Shown: positions 19,001 through 31,200 of the stretch, piece by piece
Layout: the number at the start of each line of letters is the position of its first letter
Position numbering within the stretch: position 1 is the stretch's first letter
Program-made: the position numbers and the translations under genes
The notes under the pieces: generated by a model
The model's database searches: none
Seen by the model: the letters and a program-made list of their open reading frames with translations, nothing else
Told to the model about the DNA's origin: nothing
Source of the DNA: JAJPXC01 sp964562375
Lineage (GTDB): Bacteria; Bacteroidota; Bacteroidia; Bacteroidales; Muribaculaceae
Reading direction: 5' to 3'
Length of the DNA stretch: 64,000 nt
Assembly: GCA_964562375.1 (NCBI GenBank)
Contig: CAZLSW010000004.1
Span: 1 to 64,000, forward strand

Positions 19001-22000
19001 GGTCAGCGTTGTCCACGTTGTCGTAGAGCGAGACACCGAGCAGCGGTTTGTTGGGCGACAAGTCGGTGTTGGTGTAGTTGTTGGCCACGGTGGTGGCGTC
19101 GGCGATAGCGTCGGCGCTCGCGGTGGCGCCCTCGTCAAGATTGCCGCGAGGGATCATCACCGCGTAGCCGGTAGCGGCTTGCGTCGAGGATGGGTCGTGG
19201 GGAGTTGACGGATCGTTGTCGACGGTCAGGAACAGGCGATAGTCCTTCTGATAGGTCACGTTGCCCTCAGCGTCGGTGGTAGTAGAGTAGTCCTGCAGGT
19301 CGGAGCTATAGGCGTCCTTCACCACCTGCTCCCAGTTGACGCTCTCGAGCGACAATTGCGACTTGTCCTGCACGCCGTAGAGGTAGATGAGGTTGTCGTT
19401 GTTGTTGAGGGTAAACTTCAGCGCGTCGTTGTAGGTGTAGGCCGTCAGCGTCACATTGTAATAATAGTTGGAGCCGTTGACATACCAGTAGTGCACCTCT
19501 TGCAAGTCGTTGCAATCGCCATGACCGGCGTCAACCGCCCGAGTGCGCGGTCCCATCGACGACGAGGAGCCGGTCCAGTTGTAGTAGGAATCCCAGCCCT
19601 CGCCCATCGGGAAGCAGTCGTCGTATACGTAGTTGTACTTGCCCTTGTCGTCGCCAGTGACCTTGTAGGCCGCACCGGGGAACACGAAGTTGCCCGTCGA
19701 CTCCAGGAAGTGGTTGGGATCGTCGTGGTGGTTGAGGGCGTAAATATATCCCCCACCCTCGTCCATGGCCAGGGTCATCAGCTTGATCTCAAACACGCCG
19801 GTGACGGGGCCGAAGTAGGTGTCGTCCTTTCCCAACGCATTCTTGCCCGCGCCCTGAATCTTGAGGGTGTAGCCGTTGTTGATACCAATCATGTTGGCGG
19901 CGGTGCCGATGTTGCGTTGGTTGAATTCGAGAGAGGTAAGGGTTTTGATTTCCTGGTAAGCGGTGTTGTCGCGGTCGCGGTTGGCGTAATAGTTCTCGAT
20001 GCGATTTTTCTTGTACTGGCGATAAGAGAACTCGGCGGGGAGCGCCACGTAGTCGTATCCCTCGGTAGCGGTGTTGTTGGTGTTGACGTGGGTATCGCCG
20101 TCGTATCCGTAGTCGCTTACCGAGTAGAACTGGCCGTTGGCCCCACGGAATGCCTGGTCGAAGCTCTCCGACGAGGTCAACGCGGCCACGTAAAGCACAT
20201 CGTGGAAGAATCCCACGTAGTTGCGCGTGCGCGGGGTGGTGTGGAGGGTGTTGTACAAGCCCGATTGCTCACGTGAGCCAGCGTTGAGCACCGAGGTGGC
20301 GGGGATCGACGAGTGCATGGCCAACTCGCCGATACGCGTCAACGAGTAGTTGGTGGCGTCGATCGAGTTGGTGGCGAAGTCGTTGGCTCCCTCCAGGAAC
20401 AAGCAGCAGTCGGTGACCGACAGGAGGTCGAGGCGCTGCGCCGTGTTAAGCAGCTTGGGGTACTGAGGGGAGTAGTCGGCATAGCCGTAATACGCAAGGT
20501 CGCAGTTGCGGAAACCCTCGACGTACACCTTGCGGCCTCCGCCGTAAATACCGCCGTCCGATTCGATCTCGTAGAACTTCACTCCGTAGTAGTCGCCACC
20601 CGGAGCCACATCGGCCGCCGTGAGCACATGCGACGACTGGTGCACGTAGTAGCCCGTGTGAGCCACTCCACTTTCATCCTCCATGGTGAATCGGCCGTCG
20701 GGGTCCTCCTTGAAGATGTAGCGTCCCATAATGTCCTGGCCCACCGAGACGGCAACAGGCAGGTAATGGCCGGTGCCGATGGTGATATGGTCGCGAATCT
20801 CGGCGCCGCTACCGGGATCGGTGGAGCCTTGTGTGCCCTCGAAGTCGCTTTCGTTGTAGGTTGCTGTGGAGGTGTTGCGGGGGTTGCGGTTCTCGATATT
20901 GTCCCAAATGATGATTGACGAGTTGCCGCCGTAATCGTAATATTCGGGGAGGTTGTCGCGGAATTTCTGCACGGTGAACTGACCGGCGAGCGAGGCCGAC
21001 GAGGTGGCTGTGATAAAGCCTCCACCATAGATGTTGCCGTGGGCGAAGTATTCGTCGCGAGCGTCGCGGCGGCTCTTACCGTTGCCGATGTAGATGTCGA
21101 TATCGTTCCAGGAGATGTCGTTGAACGTCGTCTGCGTGTTGTTGTGGCCATACTCTTGAGGTGTGTCGTTGTCCACGAAAGTGAAGTAGTCGGCAAACGT
21201 GTCCCGGAGCGTCTGGCCAGCTGTTTGGGCCGAGAATCCGGTGAGGTAAGGCTGGTCTGTGGGGTCGAGGGAGTTGAACAGGTTGACCGACATATACTCG
21301 CCCTCGCGAAGCCAGATGTCGCAGAGGATAGCCTCCTTGGAGGTGATCTCCGAGTGCTTCCAGTCGTCATTGGCGGCCGAGGAAAGCTCATCGGTGCGAC
21401 GTAGCTTGAAGTGGCCGCTCTTCTTGCACAGGTAGTACTGGGGCCAACCCACGATGATCTGCGTGGAGCCGTAGAGGGTGGAAGCCTCCGAGCCGCCGTA
21501 AAGGTTGCTCAGCACCATGCCGTCGCGCACGGCAATCTCGGTATCACCCACCACCAAACCCTGCTGCGAGCCGCCGAACACGGTAGCAGCAGAAGGGCTA
21601 ACGTCGTCGCCGTCGACCCAATCGCAGTGGAGCTTCCCAGGGAGCATGTGCAGGCGGATGTCGCCGCGCACCTCCGTATCCTTGCCGTAGCCACCACCGA
21701 TAAGGGCGAACGAGCGGCGCTGCAACTTGTCGATGCCGTTGACGATGATGCGCTCCTTGGAGTAGTTGAGCGACGAAAGATCGAAGGAGCCGAGCTGGTC
21801 GCTGAAATAGGTTTTTATCAGCTCGATGTCCTCATCAAGCGTCGCGCTGTCGTATTCCTGGGTCAAATCGCTGTAGAGGTCGATGTGGACGTTGCCCACC
21901 GTGCGTCCCGAGTTGAAGCAACCACCGAAGATGGAGCATTTCCCCTCGGGGAAGTAGATGTCGCCGTCAATCACGTCAAGGTCGGGCACCAGGGCGATCT

Positions 22001-22226
22001 CGCGGTAGTCGTCGTTGACGGGGTAGAGGATACGCATTGGGCGGAACTTGCTGCGCACCTGCAGGTACACCTTGTCGGTCAATCCTGTGGCCAGCGGGGT
22101 GGTGAGGCCGCCGATGTGGGTCACACCCTTGTAGGTGACGTTAGCGTTGTTGGAGCCGCCCACGATACGGTTGAAAATCACGAGGTCGGAGGGGAACGTC
22201 AGGTCGATAGTCTGGTCGGTGGCCAT
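16023..22226 (-). CDS. C-terminal part (2,067 aa) of a giant repeat surface protein, cut off by an in-frame TGA
   Basis: This frame is in phase with the 3,298-residue frame upstream. Only TGA plus four codons (Asn-Ser-Gly-Ser) separate that frame's last glycine from this ATG. It begins with more of the same glycine-rich repeats (IVGGSNNANV, LIGGGYGKDTEV, FGGSQQGLVVGDT). Long variable beta-rich segments follow, and a GLUG-like stretch lies near residues 1300-1400. The end is a T9SS-type sorting tail: SDGALRIDSPQ, then YDISGRLIRQL and a final basic/aromatic strand. It has no signal peptide, so made alone it could not be exported. I take it to be the C-terminal 38% of a single protein of about 5,370 residues. 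Use of ATG 22226 as a genuine restart is possible but would give a cytoplasmic fragment. Confidence 0.8.
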   Translation of the reverse strand: MATDQTIDLTFPSDLVIFNRIVGGSNNANVTYKGVTHIGGLTTPLATGLTDKVYLQVRSKFRPMRILYPVNDDYREIALVPDLDVIDGDIYFPEGKCSIFGGCFNSGRTVGNVHIDLYSDLTQEYDSATLDEDIELIKTYFSDQLGSFDLSSLNYSKERIIVNGIDKLQRRSFALIGGGYGKDTEVRGDIRLHMLPGKLHCDWVDGDDVSPSAATVFGGSQQGLVVGDTEIAVRDGMVLSNLYGGSEASTLYGSTQIIVGWPQYYLCKKSGHFKLRRTDELSSAANDDWKHSEITSKEAILCDIWLREGEYMSVNLFNSLDPTDQPYLTGFSAQTAGQTLRDTFADYFTFVDNDTPQEYGHNNTQTTFNDISWNDIDIYIGNGKSRRDARDEYFAHGNIYGGGFITATSSASLAGQFTVQKFRDNLPEYYDYGGNSSIIIWDNIENRNPRNTSTATYNESDFEGTQGSTDPGSGAEIRDHITIGTGHYLPVAVSVGQDIMGRYIFKEDPDGRFTMEDESGVAHTGYYVHQSSHVLTAADVAPGGDYYGVKFYEIESDGGIYGGGRKVYVEGFRNCDLAYYGYADYSPQYPKLLNTAQRLDLLSVTDCCLFLEGANDFATNSIDATNYSLTRIGELAMHSSIPATSVLNAGSREQSGLYNTLHTTPRTRNYVGFFHDVLYVAALTSSESFDQAFRGANGQFYSVSDYGYDGDTHVNTNNTATEGYDYVALPAEFSYRQYKKNRIENYYANRDRDNTAYQEIKTLTSLEFNQRNIGTAANMIGINNGYTLKIQGAGKNALGKDDTYFGPVTGVFEIKLMTLAMDEGGGYIYALNHHDDPNHFLESTGNFVFPGAAYKVTGDDKGKYNYVYDDCFPMGEGWDSYYNWTGSSSSMGPRTRAVDAGHGDCNDLQEVHYWYVNGSNYYYNVTLTAYTYNDALKFTLNNNDNLIYLYGVQDKSQLSLESVNWEQVVKDAYSSDLQDYSTTTDAEGNVTYQKDYRLFLTVDNDPSTPHDPSSTQAATGYAVMIPRGNLDEGATASADAIADATTVANNYTNTDLSPNKPLLGVSLYDNVDNADPAYYRAHLEEPEKVRIALATTTGDSEFHYVITLTIRYLLGPTITGNAVIENCALPGELIYANASNVEVEMDEETMAVAGAYWQLKSPEGTTVKLVDTDDGAVAGASTAQVQFPAYWYQNGWDLQYVMTINGLDFTKGTAADAKYPNVEVHNYHRMLATDGSRQFDLLPVAGARIYIQDEADLQRFVEYLAETGKDVTLEGTSLKAHPAGAEGLKFYLTNDLTVDKLTADANAVFKGELHGDGHTLFLPEGSPLLYKNAGKVYNTGFVMQGKGAYTQGVVSTTGGVTENCFFYDPKNPSTPLDFLHGKIAYNLNGNYLLARYFALGGTDHDVDAEGNISDGYAGKAGRWVTTYLDDYYGNGDYRFAAVGGSAEALRTHDLPNYLNYRNLARGEASTAHDYLLERTPEEASRYIAAGEVDGRDAHFEPIFPSDYLFFGQTLDLAASQLYPSIYNGDNRVYRASGFQGSKVDQGFHFNVEAVASDPRLTAIDFSDFRDYGTGSAMTPTRAWVTDDGRDIYCAPSRDLPESSILGIASLEIDSNYQLDEHDRVTRNLLVYTDTVTSWLAPLAYTEETLENDIQGHLLVKSATDWTFAASDDQFHLVDLQPFNAPKEFGVARRAWYERVPEAYSEGNSAWDGLCLPFAVNRVMAYDNSGRDNDVRSHGELTHFYGSSEILHEYWLRSLAGYKSGEGLYFCRPGHAKSLIGTIDGLSELTGDYDYANPWFTYAYSSRGYVEKHNMYTSAGVKHEGYRFITSRVPYLISFPGSRYYEFDLSGEIFQQRRGEPEPFGQKIVYEYLSDTHRPYTNVLSSELALTASSDVATAAKTPLTIQVTDDNPAATISTSDGYSLHGTYTYEEIASARSYMINDDYDTSGKLRTEFVWGSTGDYVAPFRVYVTTPQSVSTPIKILALGDDTVPEDDGDDLDDLAGGNLSFSVTSDGALRIDSPQEMTLPLYDISGRLIRQLTVHAGTNLYRGLNPGNYLVSTFKFHIP

Positions 22227-22238
22227 CGAGCCGCTGTT

Positions 22239-25200
22239 TCACCCCACAAAGAAGTCGCCGATGTAGGCCTCGGTGAGCTTGCTGCGGATAGATGAGTTGT
22301 CGGTGATGATGTTCAGCTTGCGGGGAAGGCCTGTGGTTTCAACTGCCGCCATATAAAGGTCGAGCATCTCGGTGGAAGCGCCCAAATTAATCCCGTTCAG
22401 GGCCTCGGTTACTTCCATCATGTCGACATCCACCAGACTCTCGCCATTGGAGCCGAGGTAAACGCCGTTGAGGGCCACGTAGCTGCCGATGTTGAACTGG
22501 ATGTCGTTGGTAGCGGCATTGTTCTGGTCGCCATTTACCGTCGACGAGTTGCCGCCGCAGTAGACGTTCCCGTGCACGAAAGCCATAGCGCCCTCCTTGC
22601 CCTCAATCGACAGCTTGGAGCGGTCGACGTTGGGGCGATAGGCGTTGATAGCTTGCAGCCGCTGGCCGTCACTTGGGCTTTCACCTCCGAAATCGGTCTT
22701 GCGGGGAAGCACGAAGTAGCAACCGCCGTAAATCGAGTCGTAGCGCTCCTCGATGGAGTGCTTCTCGGGGTCGAGCGAGGGGTCGTACTGGTAGCGGTAG
22801 TTGCCGTTGCCGGCGCAATAGACGTTGCCCGAGATGGCACCCGAGATTTTCACGCGCGAGCCATGATAGACGTTTCCGCTAACGTCGTTGCCGCCATAGA
22901 CGTTGTCGATCACGCCCTGGTGTATCTCCAAATTGGCGCCATAGAAATCCTCGCCTACGGTCACTTCATTACCCAATTCGTCGACCAGTTTAGGCTCTAT
23001 ATCGCCTACGCGACCGCCGCCAAACACCGCGTCGGCGTGGAAATCCTTGCTATCGATTTTCAGTGTCAAGCCCTTGCCGGTTGCTGTGGGATCCTCAGAA
23101 TCAACCGGCGAGAAATATGTCATTTTGCCGAAGTTGCCTCCCGAGTAAACCGAGCCAAGGTGGCCGCTCAGCAAGTTCCACGTGGGTTGGATGGCCATGT
23201 CGGCCTGGTCGTTGCCGCCGAAGAGGCGATAAATGTGGTACTTGAAAATCACCTGGTCGTCGCCGCTGGCAAGTGAGGTGGATGTCACCTCCTCAATCTG
23301 CTCCTCGTCGGTGAGGTGGAAGGTGTTCCACACACGGGTCAACGCCTCGCGACCGTCGAAGCCCGCGCGGGCGTTCATGATGTCGGTCGTGGGGTTGTAG
23401 TTGACGTTGATGTTGGTTTCGTTGACAATCGTTGACATGTCGCCGCCACCGTAGACGTTGACCATCGTGCCTCCTTGGATGTCGAGGTACGACTTCTCGA
23501 CGTGAGGCACCTCCAGGGCTATGGAGCCGTCCTTGGTGCTACCGGCGAGGTAGATCTCTGAGGTGTGGTTTTGCTCGCCCGAGGCCATGATAAACGTGCC
23601 GTCGGTGTAATATTCCTCACCCTCATGCTTGCCGTAGTTGCCGTTGGAGCCGGCGTAGAGGTTGCCGATCAGGGGGAAACCGTTGTACCCGTTTACCGAT
23701 CCAGGAGAGGTCTTGCCTGGATTCTCCTCGTCTTGCTCTTGGCCTTGCCCCCCGTGGTCACGCTTGCGGGAGTGGCCGGGAGTGGCGGGCTCGCCTTGCA
23801 CCTCATAGACCTTGACGTAGGTCGAATACTCGTCGCGGGGGTTGTAATTGGGGTCGCTGCTGGGGAGAGGTTGCACTTGGATTGTGCCCGAGATATCGTT
23901 GCCGCCAAAGACCGTGCCAGCGATCAGACGCGCGCCTCCCCAGTCGTATTTGAATTTCGAGTAGGTGAAGGAGATGAAGTTGGAGTCGTCATAAACCTGG
24001 TCGCACAATTCAACGTGGGTGCGCCCATAGAGGTTGCCCAAGCAGGAGCCGCCATAAGCCTTGTCGACGTTACCCGAGAAAAGCAGTACTTCGGTCGCCA
24101 CGGGGGTGTAGTCGTCAGAGCCAACGGGAATGCCCACCGAGCCGTGCAGACCACCACCGTAGATGGAGCCAAACACGTAGGAGGTGCTCTCGTTGCCCAT
24201 GTACTTGACGTGGGTCATGCCGTTGACGTTACCCCGGCAACCGCCACCGAACACATTCATGCCCACGAAGTTGTTCAACAGGTTGACGTAGGTGTCGCCG
24301 TCGACGCGGCTGTCCTCGCCGTAACCGCCACCGAAGACGCGGCCGATGTTGTGCTGCAACGAGGAGATGTCCTCAAACGTTTCCGGGTCGCGCTCGCTCA
24401 GGTGCTCGCCGATGGTGTTGGAAAGCACTGTTACCACCACGTCGCCCTGGGTGACTCCGCTCTCGTAGCAGCCGCCGTAAACCACGCCACCATAGTGGAC
24501 AAAGTGCTCCGAGGGGTCCTCAACCTCGCCCTCGTAGTCGTACTGGCCCTCCTGGGGGTCAAACTTGCACTTGGCGGTCAGTTTCATCACGTTGTAGCCG
24601 TCGCGGCTCTCGCGGGCCCCGCAGTAGGCCACCTCGTTGCCGTCGGCATCCTTAGTGTAGGCAAGGGCGTAGCGGGGCTTGTTGAGGTTGGTGGAGTTGG
24701 GGAAAGTAAGGCGCGAGGCGTCGTAGATGCGGGGGTAGATCACGGTGCCGTCCTTAAGCGTGTAGGAGCTGTCGTAGCCCTTGCCGTAAACGCTCATAAA
24801 CTCGCTCTGCGACAGGTCGTTCTTGTCCTTGTCGTTGAGGTCGTTGTAGACGATAAGGTAGTAGTCGTAGGAGGCGTGGGTGACCATACCGCCCTCAAAT
24901 GTGTACTGCAGGTTGGCGTCGGTCTGCTCCATCTTGGTGTAATTGTTGGAGAAGCCGTAGACGCGGTTGGTGGCGTTCTCCGAACCGCCCACCACGCGGT
25001 CGAGCACCTTCACGCCCTCGGGCAGACAGTAGCGGTAGATGGAGCCTTTCTTCTCGGGCTCCGAGGCCGTGGACGGGTCGGTCGTGGGGGCGTTGGTGGC
25101 ATAGTCCCACCACATGACGTTGTTGTTGGTCATCGAGCCGCAAGAACCTCCGCCGAAGAAGTTGCCAAGTATCACATCCTCAGCGTCGTACTCATATAGA

Positions 25201-28200
25201 GCTAATTCTCCAGGCATCCAGCGCTTACGCAGGACGTATTCATTGCCGTCGGCGTCGGTTTCCATCACGGGATTGCCCGAGGCGTCGGTCTGGAACGGCA
25301 TGTTGTAGAACGTCAGCTCCACGTCGCCGTTCATCTCAATATTTTTCACGTATCCGCGGAGCATGTGCTCGCCAAGGAGGTTGAAGTTGCCGTCGGTCTT
25401 GCCCGGCTCGGGGTATCCGGGAACGTAATATTTCAGTTCGGGGTTGTAGTACCAGTGGTCGTAGGCCACGGCACCCATTTTGTCCAATTCGGCCGTGGTC
25501 GAGCCGTCGAAGGTGGAGAGCGTAACATCCTGGGGCACAGTGTTGTGCTCGTCGAAACCGTCACCCTCCGAGCCCATAAAGAGCGAGCCGCCAACGGTGA
25601 CGTGCGAGCCAAGGTTCATGTGGAGGAAACCGCCGCGGGAGAGTCGGCGCGGGTCCTCGAACGGCAGGGCCGTGTTCCATTGTCCGATTGTGCAAGAGCG
25701 GCCGCCACCGAACACGTCGCCAAGAATCCTCACGCGATCGGCCTGGGAGTTTCCGCTGATGTGCATGGTCACCTTGCCCACCATCGGTCGGCAGCGGTAG
25801 ACGCGCCCGTAGTCGTCCTCGTTGGTGCTCCCAGGGGCCTTCCCGGGGAGTAACACTTTGCGATACTGGCGGTCGGGGCCCTCGCCGTAGCGTGCCCATC
25901 CCGGCACGTAATAGCCGCGGTAATGGCCGTTGCCGGCGCCGTAAACATTGCCCTTCACCGTGCCGCCGTTGAGCGACATGGTCACGCCCTTGTGGTCGCG
26001 GTCGGTCACGTCGGCGCAGAACAGCGGGGCACCGTCGCTCGACTCCAAGCCGTCGCAGAAGTCGCGCTCTTCCTCGAAGATGTCCCACCACTTGTTGGTG
26101 CCCACGATGCCCTTGACGTCGTTGCCACCATAGATGTTACCGGTGACGAAGAGGCGGGCGTTCTTGGCGGCCACAGCGGCCGAGTCGGTAGGCTCCACCG
26201 AGCGGTTGCCGATGTGCATGCGCCCGTTGTCGTGGACGTAGCCCATTAGGGCACCTCCGTAAATCTCCTTGATTTGACCCTCGCGCACGAACATCTCCGT
26301 CTTGTTGCACTGGGCGTAGAAACCGCCACCAATCACCTTGCGGATGATGGGCGAGCCCTGAATCTCGATGTCGATATTGCCACCCACGTAGTGGTCGTAA
26401 TCGGCGAGCGTGGGTGTGGTGATTTGGCTCACGGGGGTGCCGCTTGCGTTGGCCCAGTAGCCCACGTCCCCCGAGAATCCGCCACCAGCCACGTCAAAGA
26501 AGGTTTGGCCGACCGCAATCGAGGTGATATCGTCGAGGCTCGGCTCGGTGATAGAGTGATTGAGCGACTCCTCGGTGATGTTGATCGAGAGGCTGGCGTT
26601 GCCCTTGACGAGGGTCTTTTCCCCGTAGCCACCACCGTAGACGCAGAAACGGCGCACGGTGATGTCGTTCCACAGGTCGCTAAACTCGGCGTTGTCACCC
26701 AAGGATTCCGAGAAGGTCAACGGCGAGGCAGTGATGTTGACGTGGCTGTCACCTCCGATATAGCCATGGTGGTAGGGACCGCCGTAGATGTTGAACGTCT
26801 TGGTTTCCTCGTTGCTGGTGAGAGGGTTAACACCAAGGGTGGTTTTTGAGAATTGGCCGCCGTGGATATTGACTGTGGCGTCACCCTCGACGTTGGATGA
26901 CGTAGTGTCGGAGCCAAGGCCGCCACCAAACACGCAGTTGCCGATAGAGCCCCCCGAGATGGTCACCTGGGAATTCCCGGCCTCAGCCTCGGTGGTGCCG
27001 GAGGGTGTATACTGGCGTAGATCGGAGAATTTGCCGCCGCCGTAGATGTTGCCCTCGACAGTGCCACCCGAGATGGTCAACGTGGCGTCGCCATAGATAT
27101 TTCCCATTTCGGGGTACTTCTCGATTCCCATTCCCGAAGCGAACACGTCGCGCTCTACGGTGCCGTCCTCGATGTTGACGTGGACATTGCCGAAAATCTG
27201 GGCCACGCTGGAGAAATCGTAAGTGTAGTTAATCCCTGATACCGTGTTGGTAACCTTGCCGTCACCGTCCGGGTCGTTGGTCGATAGGAAGTCGGTAGCA
27301 CCAGCACCGCCACCATAAATCGAGCCGGTAACGGTCACAGGCGAACCACCCGTGGGGTTGGGCAACAGGTTGACGTAAGAGTTGCCGTAGAGGTTGCCGG
27401 CGAGGCTTATGCGCAAGTTATCGGTGATCGAGCGATAAGGGGCGCGAGCGCGACTGCCTGAGCCTATAGAGGTGGAGTAGCCGTAACCGCCACCGTAGAC
27501 GCTGCCTCTTACCGTGCCACCGTAAAGGTTCACCTCCACGTAGGTGTCGTCGAGGGCGAGCTTGCCGTCACCGCCGAGCTTAGGGTCGGTGTCAACGTCG
27601 GTGCCCTCGTGGTTCATAATGGTCATCACCGGGAAGGAGCAACCGGCGCCCGTGGCCGTTGGGTAATCACCATATGAGAGATCGCCGGAGGCGTTGAAAT
27701 AGGGGATATGCGGGTCGGGTGAGTAACTCTTGTCGTCGGCGTATCGACCGCCAAATTTCCAGTCGCGACCGATTCCGGTAACGCAGCTCGCACCAGCGGC
27801 GTACAGCGAGAAGGTGGCCCCCGATGCGCCCACCGTGCCGTCATAGAGGTTGATAATCGAACGGCCGTACATATAGCCCTCAATGCGCTCGGTGCCGATG
27901 CCGTGACGGCCAAGGCAACCACCGTACAGCTGGTCGATGGAGCCTCCATAGATGTTGAGTACGGTTGATCCGAAGAACGAGTCTTCGGGGCCGTCATGGG
28001 TCAACGCTCGCCCATAGGTGATGTTGCCGGCGGCGTAACGGTTGATGTTGCCGCTGTAGAGATCCACCACAATGTCGGCGTACACCGAGGCGTCGGTCTG
28101 TCCACCCACCATCAGGCCGATATTGGTGTTGCAGGGCTCCACATCGTTGTTGTCACCGTCCTTGCCGGTCCAGGTGGGCATGTATTTATACGGGTCATTG

Positions 28201-31200
28201 GGATCCTCGGGGATGTCGATGGTCATGCGCACGCGCGCCGGCGCCCAAGGTGAGCCGAAGATGCGCTTGGAGGACCCAAAAAAGCCGTCCTCGTAACGCG
28301 AGCAGGGAATGATACGCCCATAGGCTCCCGACAGGAGTTTTATCGTGGTGATGCCCGGAACGGCGTTCTCGGCATAGCTGATGTCGTTTGCCCCCGAGGG
28401 GTCGGCGAAATTGGTGTTGTCGTTATAGCGGCCCACCACAAAAGTGAAGTTCACTGCCTTGGCCTGAGAGTCAAGACCAGCTGATGTGCCCGAGTTGTTG
28501 ACAAAGTGCACCATGCGCACTCCCTCGTCAACCGTGAAGTCGTGGTTGTAGCAGTAGAGGAGGTTGTACTGCGGGGTGTTGTTTTCACTGTAGATGTCGA
28601 GATTTTTCAGAGCCATGGGGGCTTGGAGGGCCAAGTCGACACGCCCGGCGGTCGCTGTGCTCCACCCCCAGGTGCCCCCCGAGATATGGGCGCCGTTGGC
28701 ACCGGCCAAGGTCACATGGTTGACGTATTTCCCGTTGGTGCGGTTGACTCGGCTGAGGAAAGAGGTGTTGTTGTAGTAACCCATGATCACGATCATGTTG
28801 TTGGAGGTGCGGCCTCCGTCGGCGTAGGAGTTGAGAAGCTCGTAGGCGCGGTCGATGGTGTGCACGGCGTTCCAGGGGTCGTGACCGGTGTTGATGTCCA
28901 GGCCTCCGGGGTAGTACTGGTTGGTGGAGGTGCTATAAGGGGAGAAGCGGTGCTTACCGGTGTTGGCGATGGTCTGGGCGCGGTCGTAGAGGTAAATCAC
29001 GTTCATCGGGCCGATGATGTCGCTCAGCACGGTGCCCGAACTGGTGGAGAAGGTGAAGCGGTAGTAGAGATCGGGGTCGAAGGTAAATGAGTCACCAGCC
29101 TGTATCAGCTCGTCGGTGCGAGTGCCGGAGCCGCTACCCGAGTGGGTGGCAACGGTGGTCCAGGAGTTGTAGTCGGTGGGATCAGAAGTTGCCTCCCATT
29201 TGTAGGTGCACGAGGACGACGAGGTGTAAAGATTCTCATCCAGGTCGGGATTGACGCCGCGCCACACCACCTTGGCCCGATAGCCGGTTGCGTTGCCCTC
29301 AGTGTCAACGTGGCGGTCGAAATCCACGGCGAGCTGGTTGAAAGTGACGATGGTCTCGCCCGGCATAGTACCGTTGGGGTCGCCCACGACGTTGTACAAG
29401 CGGGCGCGCACCCAGAAGGCCGAGGTGCGGTGGAGGATGTTGGGGTGGATAATCAGGCGGGTAGCCACCGAGTCGACTTGGTAGCAGCCGTAGCGGTCGA
29501 TCAAGAAGTTGTTGTCGGTGCTGCCGTCAGGGCGGTAATATGGGCCCACCCAGTCGATTTGGTAGCCCGAGGTTTCGTCCTTCAAGCCGTAGTCGTATTT
29601 GCCGCTCACGCTTTCGTCGTAGCCGGCGGGCATAGCGACAAACTGGCCGTTGATAGTGTTCCAGCCGCGGGGGGAGGTGATGTCGCTGGGGTCGTAATCG
29701 GGGTTGGCCACGAAGTTGGCGCTCTTGCGGTCGTCGCTGGCTCCATCGCCGGGGATACGGTAGGTCCATTCGATGCGCCAGTTGTCGCGGTTCTCATCCG
29801 AGGTCCAGTCGTTGCCGAATTGATCGACCACCTGGGCGCGGAACACCAGCGGCTTCACCGTCGTGTCTTTAATGGTGCCGTGGGTGTTGGTGCTGGAAAG
29901 GTACTGAGTTTTGCCATCCTCGTCGATGATTTTGATGCCCGAGGTGTCGCTGTCGTTATAAGTGTAGGTCACGTCATATCCGGCCTTGGTGGAGAAGTAA
30001 TCGCTGGCCTTAAACTCAGTGTAGGCTCCGTTGGACGGGTTGTACTCGTACATCGACACCTGCAGGTGGAGCTGCTTCACCACCTGGTCGACAAATTCGA
30101 GGCCGTCCGAGTAAAGCAGGTAGCCGGGATCGTTGCCCATCTCACGGTCGTAGACTTTCAGGCGGATGGTACCCACGAATGTGCTCACCACATGGGCCTT
30201 ACGGGCGTCACCGTCGTTGATATCGGTGCCAGCTGACGCCGCCTCGTAGGAGGAGCCAGCCAGGTCGGTTGCCACTCCATTGACCACCGTTTGCCATTCA
30301 CAGGCAATGTCCTGAAGCATCGGGTCGTCGAGGGTGTAGGTGGTACCACCGATGGTGAATTGGGGGTAGAACACGTAGTGGTCGTTGGCCCCCGTGGTGG
30401 TGTTGACGGCGATGGCGCGCTCGATGGTCACGGTCACTGGCTCCACGTCGATCGACTTGGTGGCAACCACGTCGCCATCGGAATTTATCAGCTCAAATTG
30501 TACTGATTTATAATCGTTTACATCGCTGGGTAGCACAATCGCGCAGTGATCCTGGTCGAGGGAGAGCTGGTAGGAGTTTTGGGTGCGGTTGGGGTTGGAG
30601 GTGGAATGTGTCACCGTCTGCGTTGAGCCGTCGGAGAGGGTGATGGTCCAGCGGAAAGTGTAGTCGTTGGATGAGCGGTAGTTGTCGATGGTAGCGTTGA
30701 ATGTGTGTAGGCGCGAGCGGGAGAGGGTAACGGTAGGCTCCATGACGAAGCGCATGTAAGTGGCGGCCGAGTTCCAGCCGAAGGTCACCGACGCGTCGTC
30801 GTTGTTCTTGCTGAGCATCGAGAGGATGGTCGACTGGCCCGCGGCGGTGTTGGGGTTGGCGTAGGTGCCGTGCGACACCCCCTGCCAGGCGCGCATGGCC
30901 ACCGGGTCGTTGTAGGTGAATTTCACCTCCGAGGATGAGCCTTGGTCGAGGGTGCGCACGTTGCAGCGCGAGGATATCGCAAGGGGATAGGTGTCGGTGA
31001 TGTCCTCGTAGGCGCTCGTGGTGGAGTCGTAGATCTTGTAGTCGCCAAAGAGGCGCTCGTTGGCTATGTTGATTAGCTCGTCGTTGAGCTCTATGGTGCT
31101 GGTGTTAAGGATGATAAATGCGGCTGAGGTGCTGGCCGACTGGTTTTCCGGGTAAACTACCTCCCAGGCGTAGGCGTTGGTGGTGTTAGTGGCGTCGGCC

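Noticed and set aside
22239..22241. TGA recoded as glycine or selenocysteine
   Set aside because: Many genes here end in TGA (for example argG and the hsd overlaps), so global recoding is excluded. No selenocysteine stem-loop was recognised, and Gly to stop by one base change is simpler.
23565..25199. 544-codon frame and similar long frames opposite the giant surface-protein gene
   Set aside because: They are shadows created by strong third-base GC bias in the real gene; composition is dominated by Val, Ala, Gly and His.
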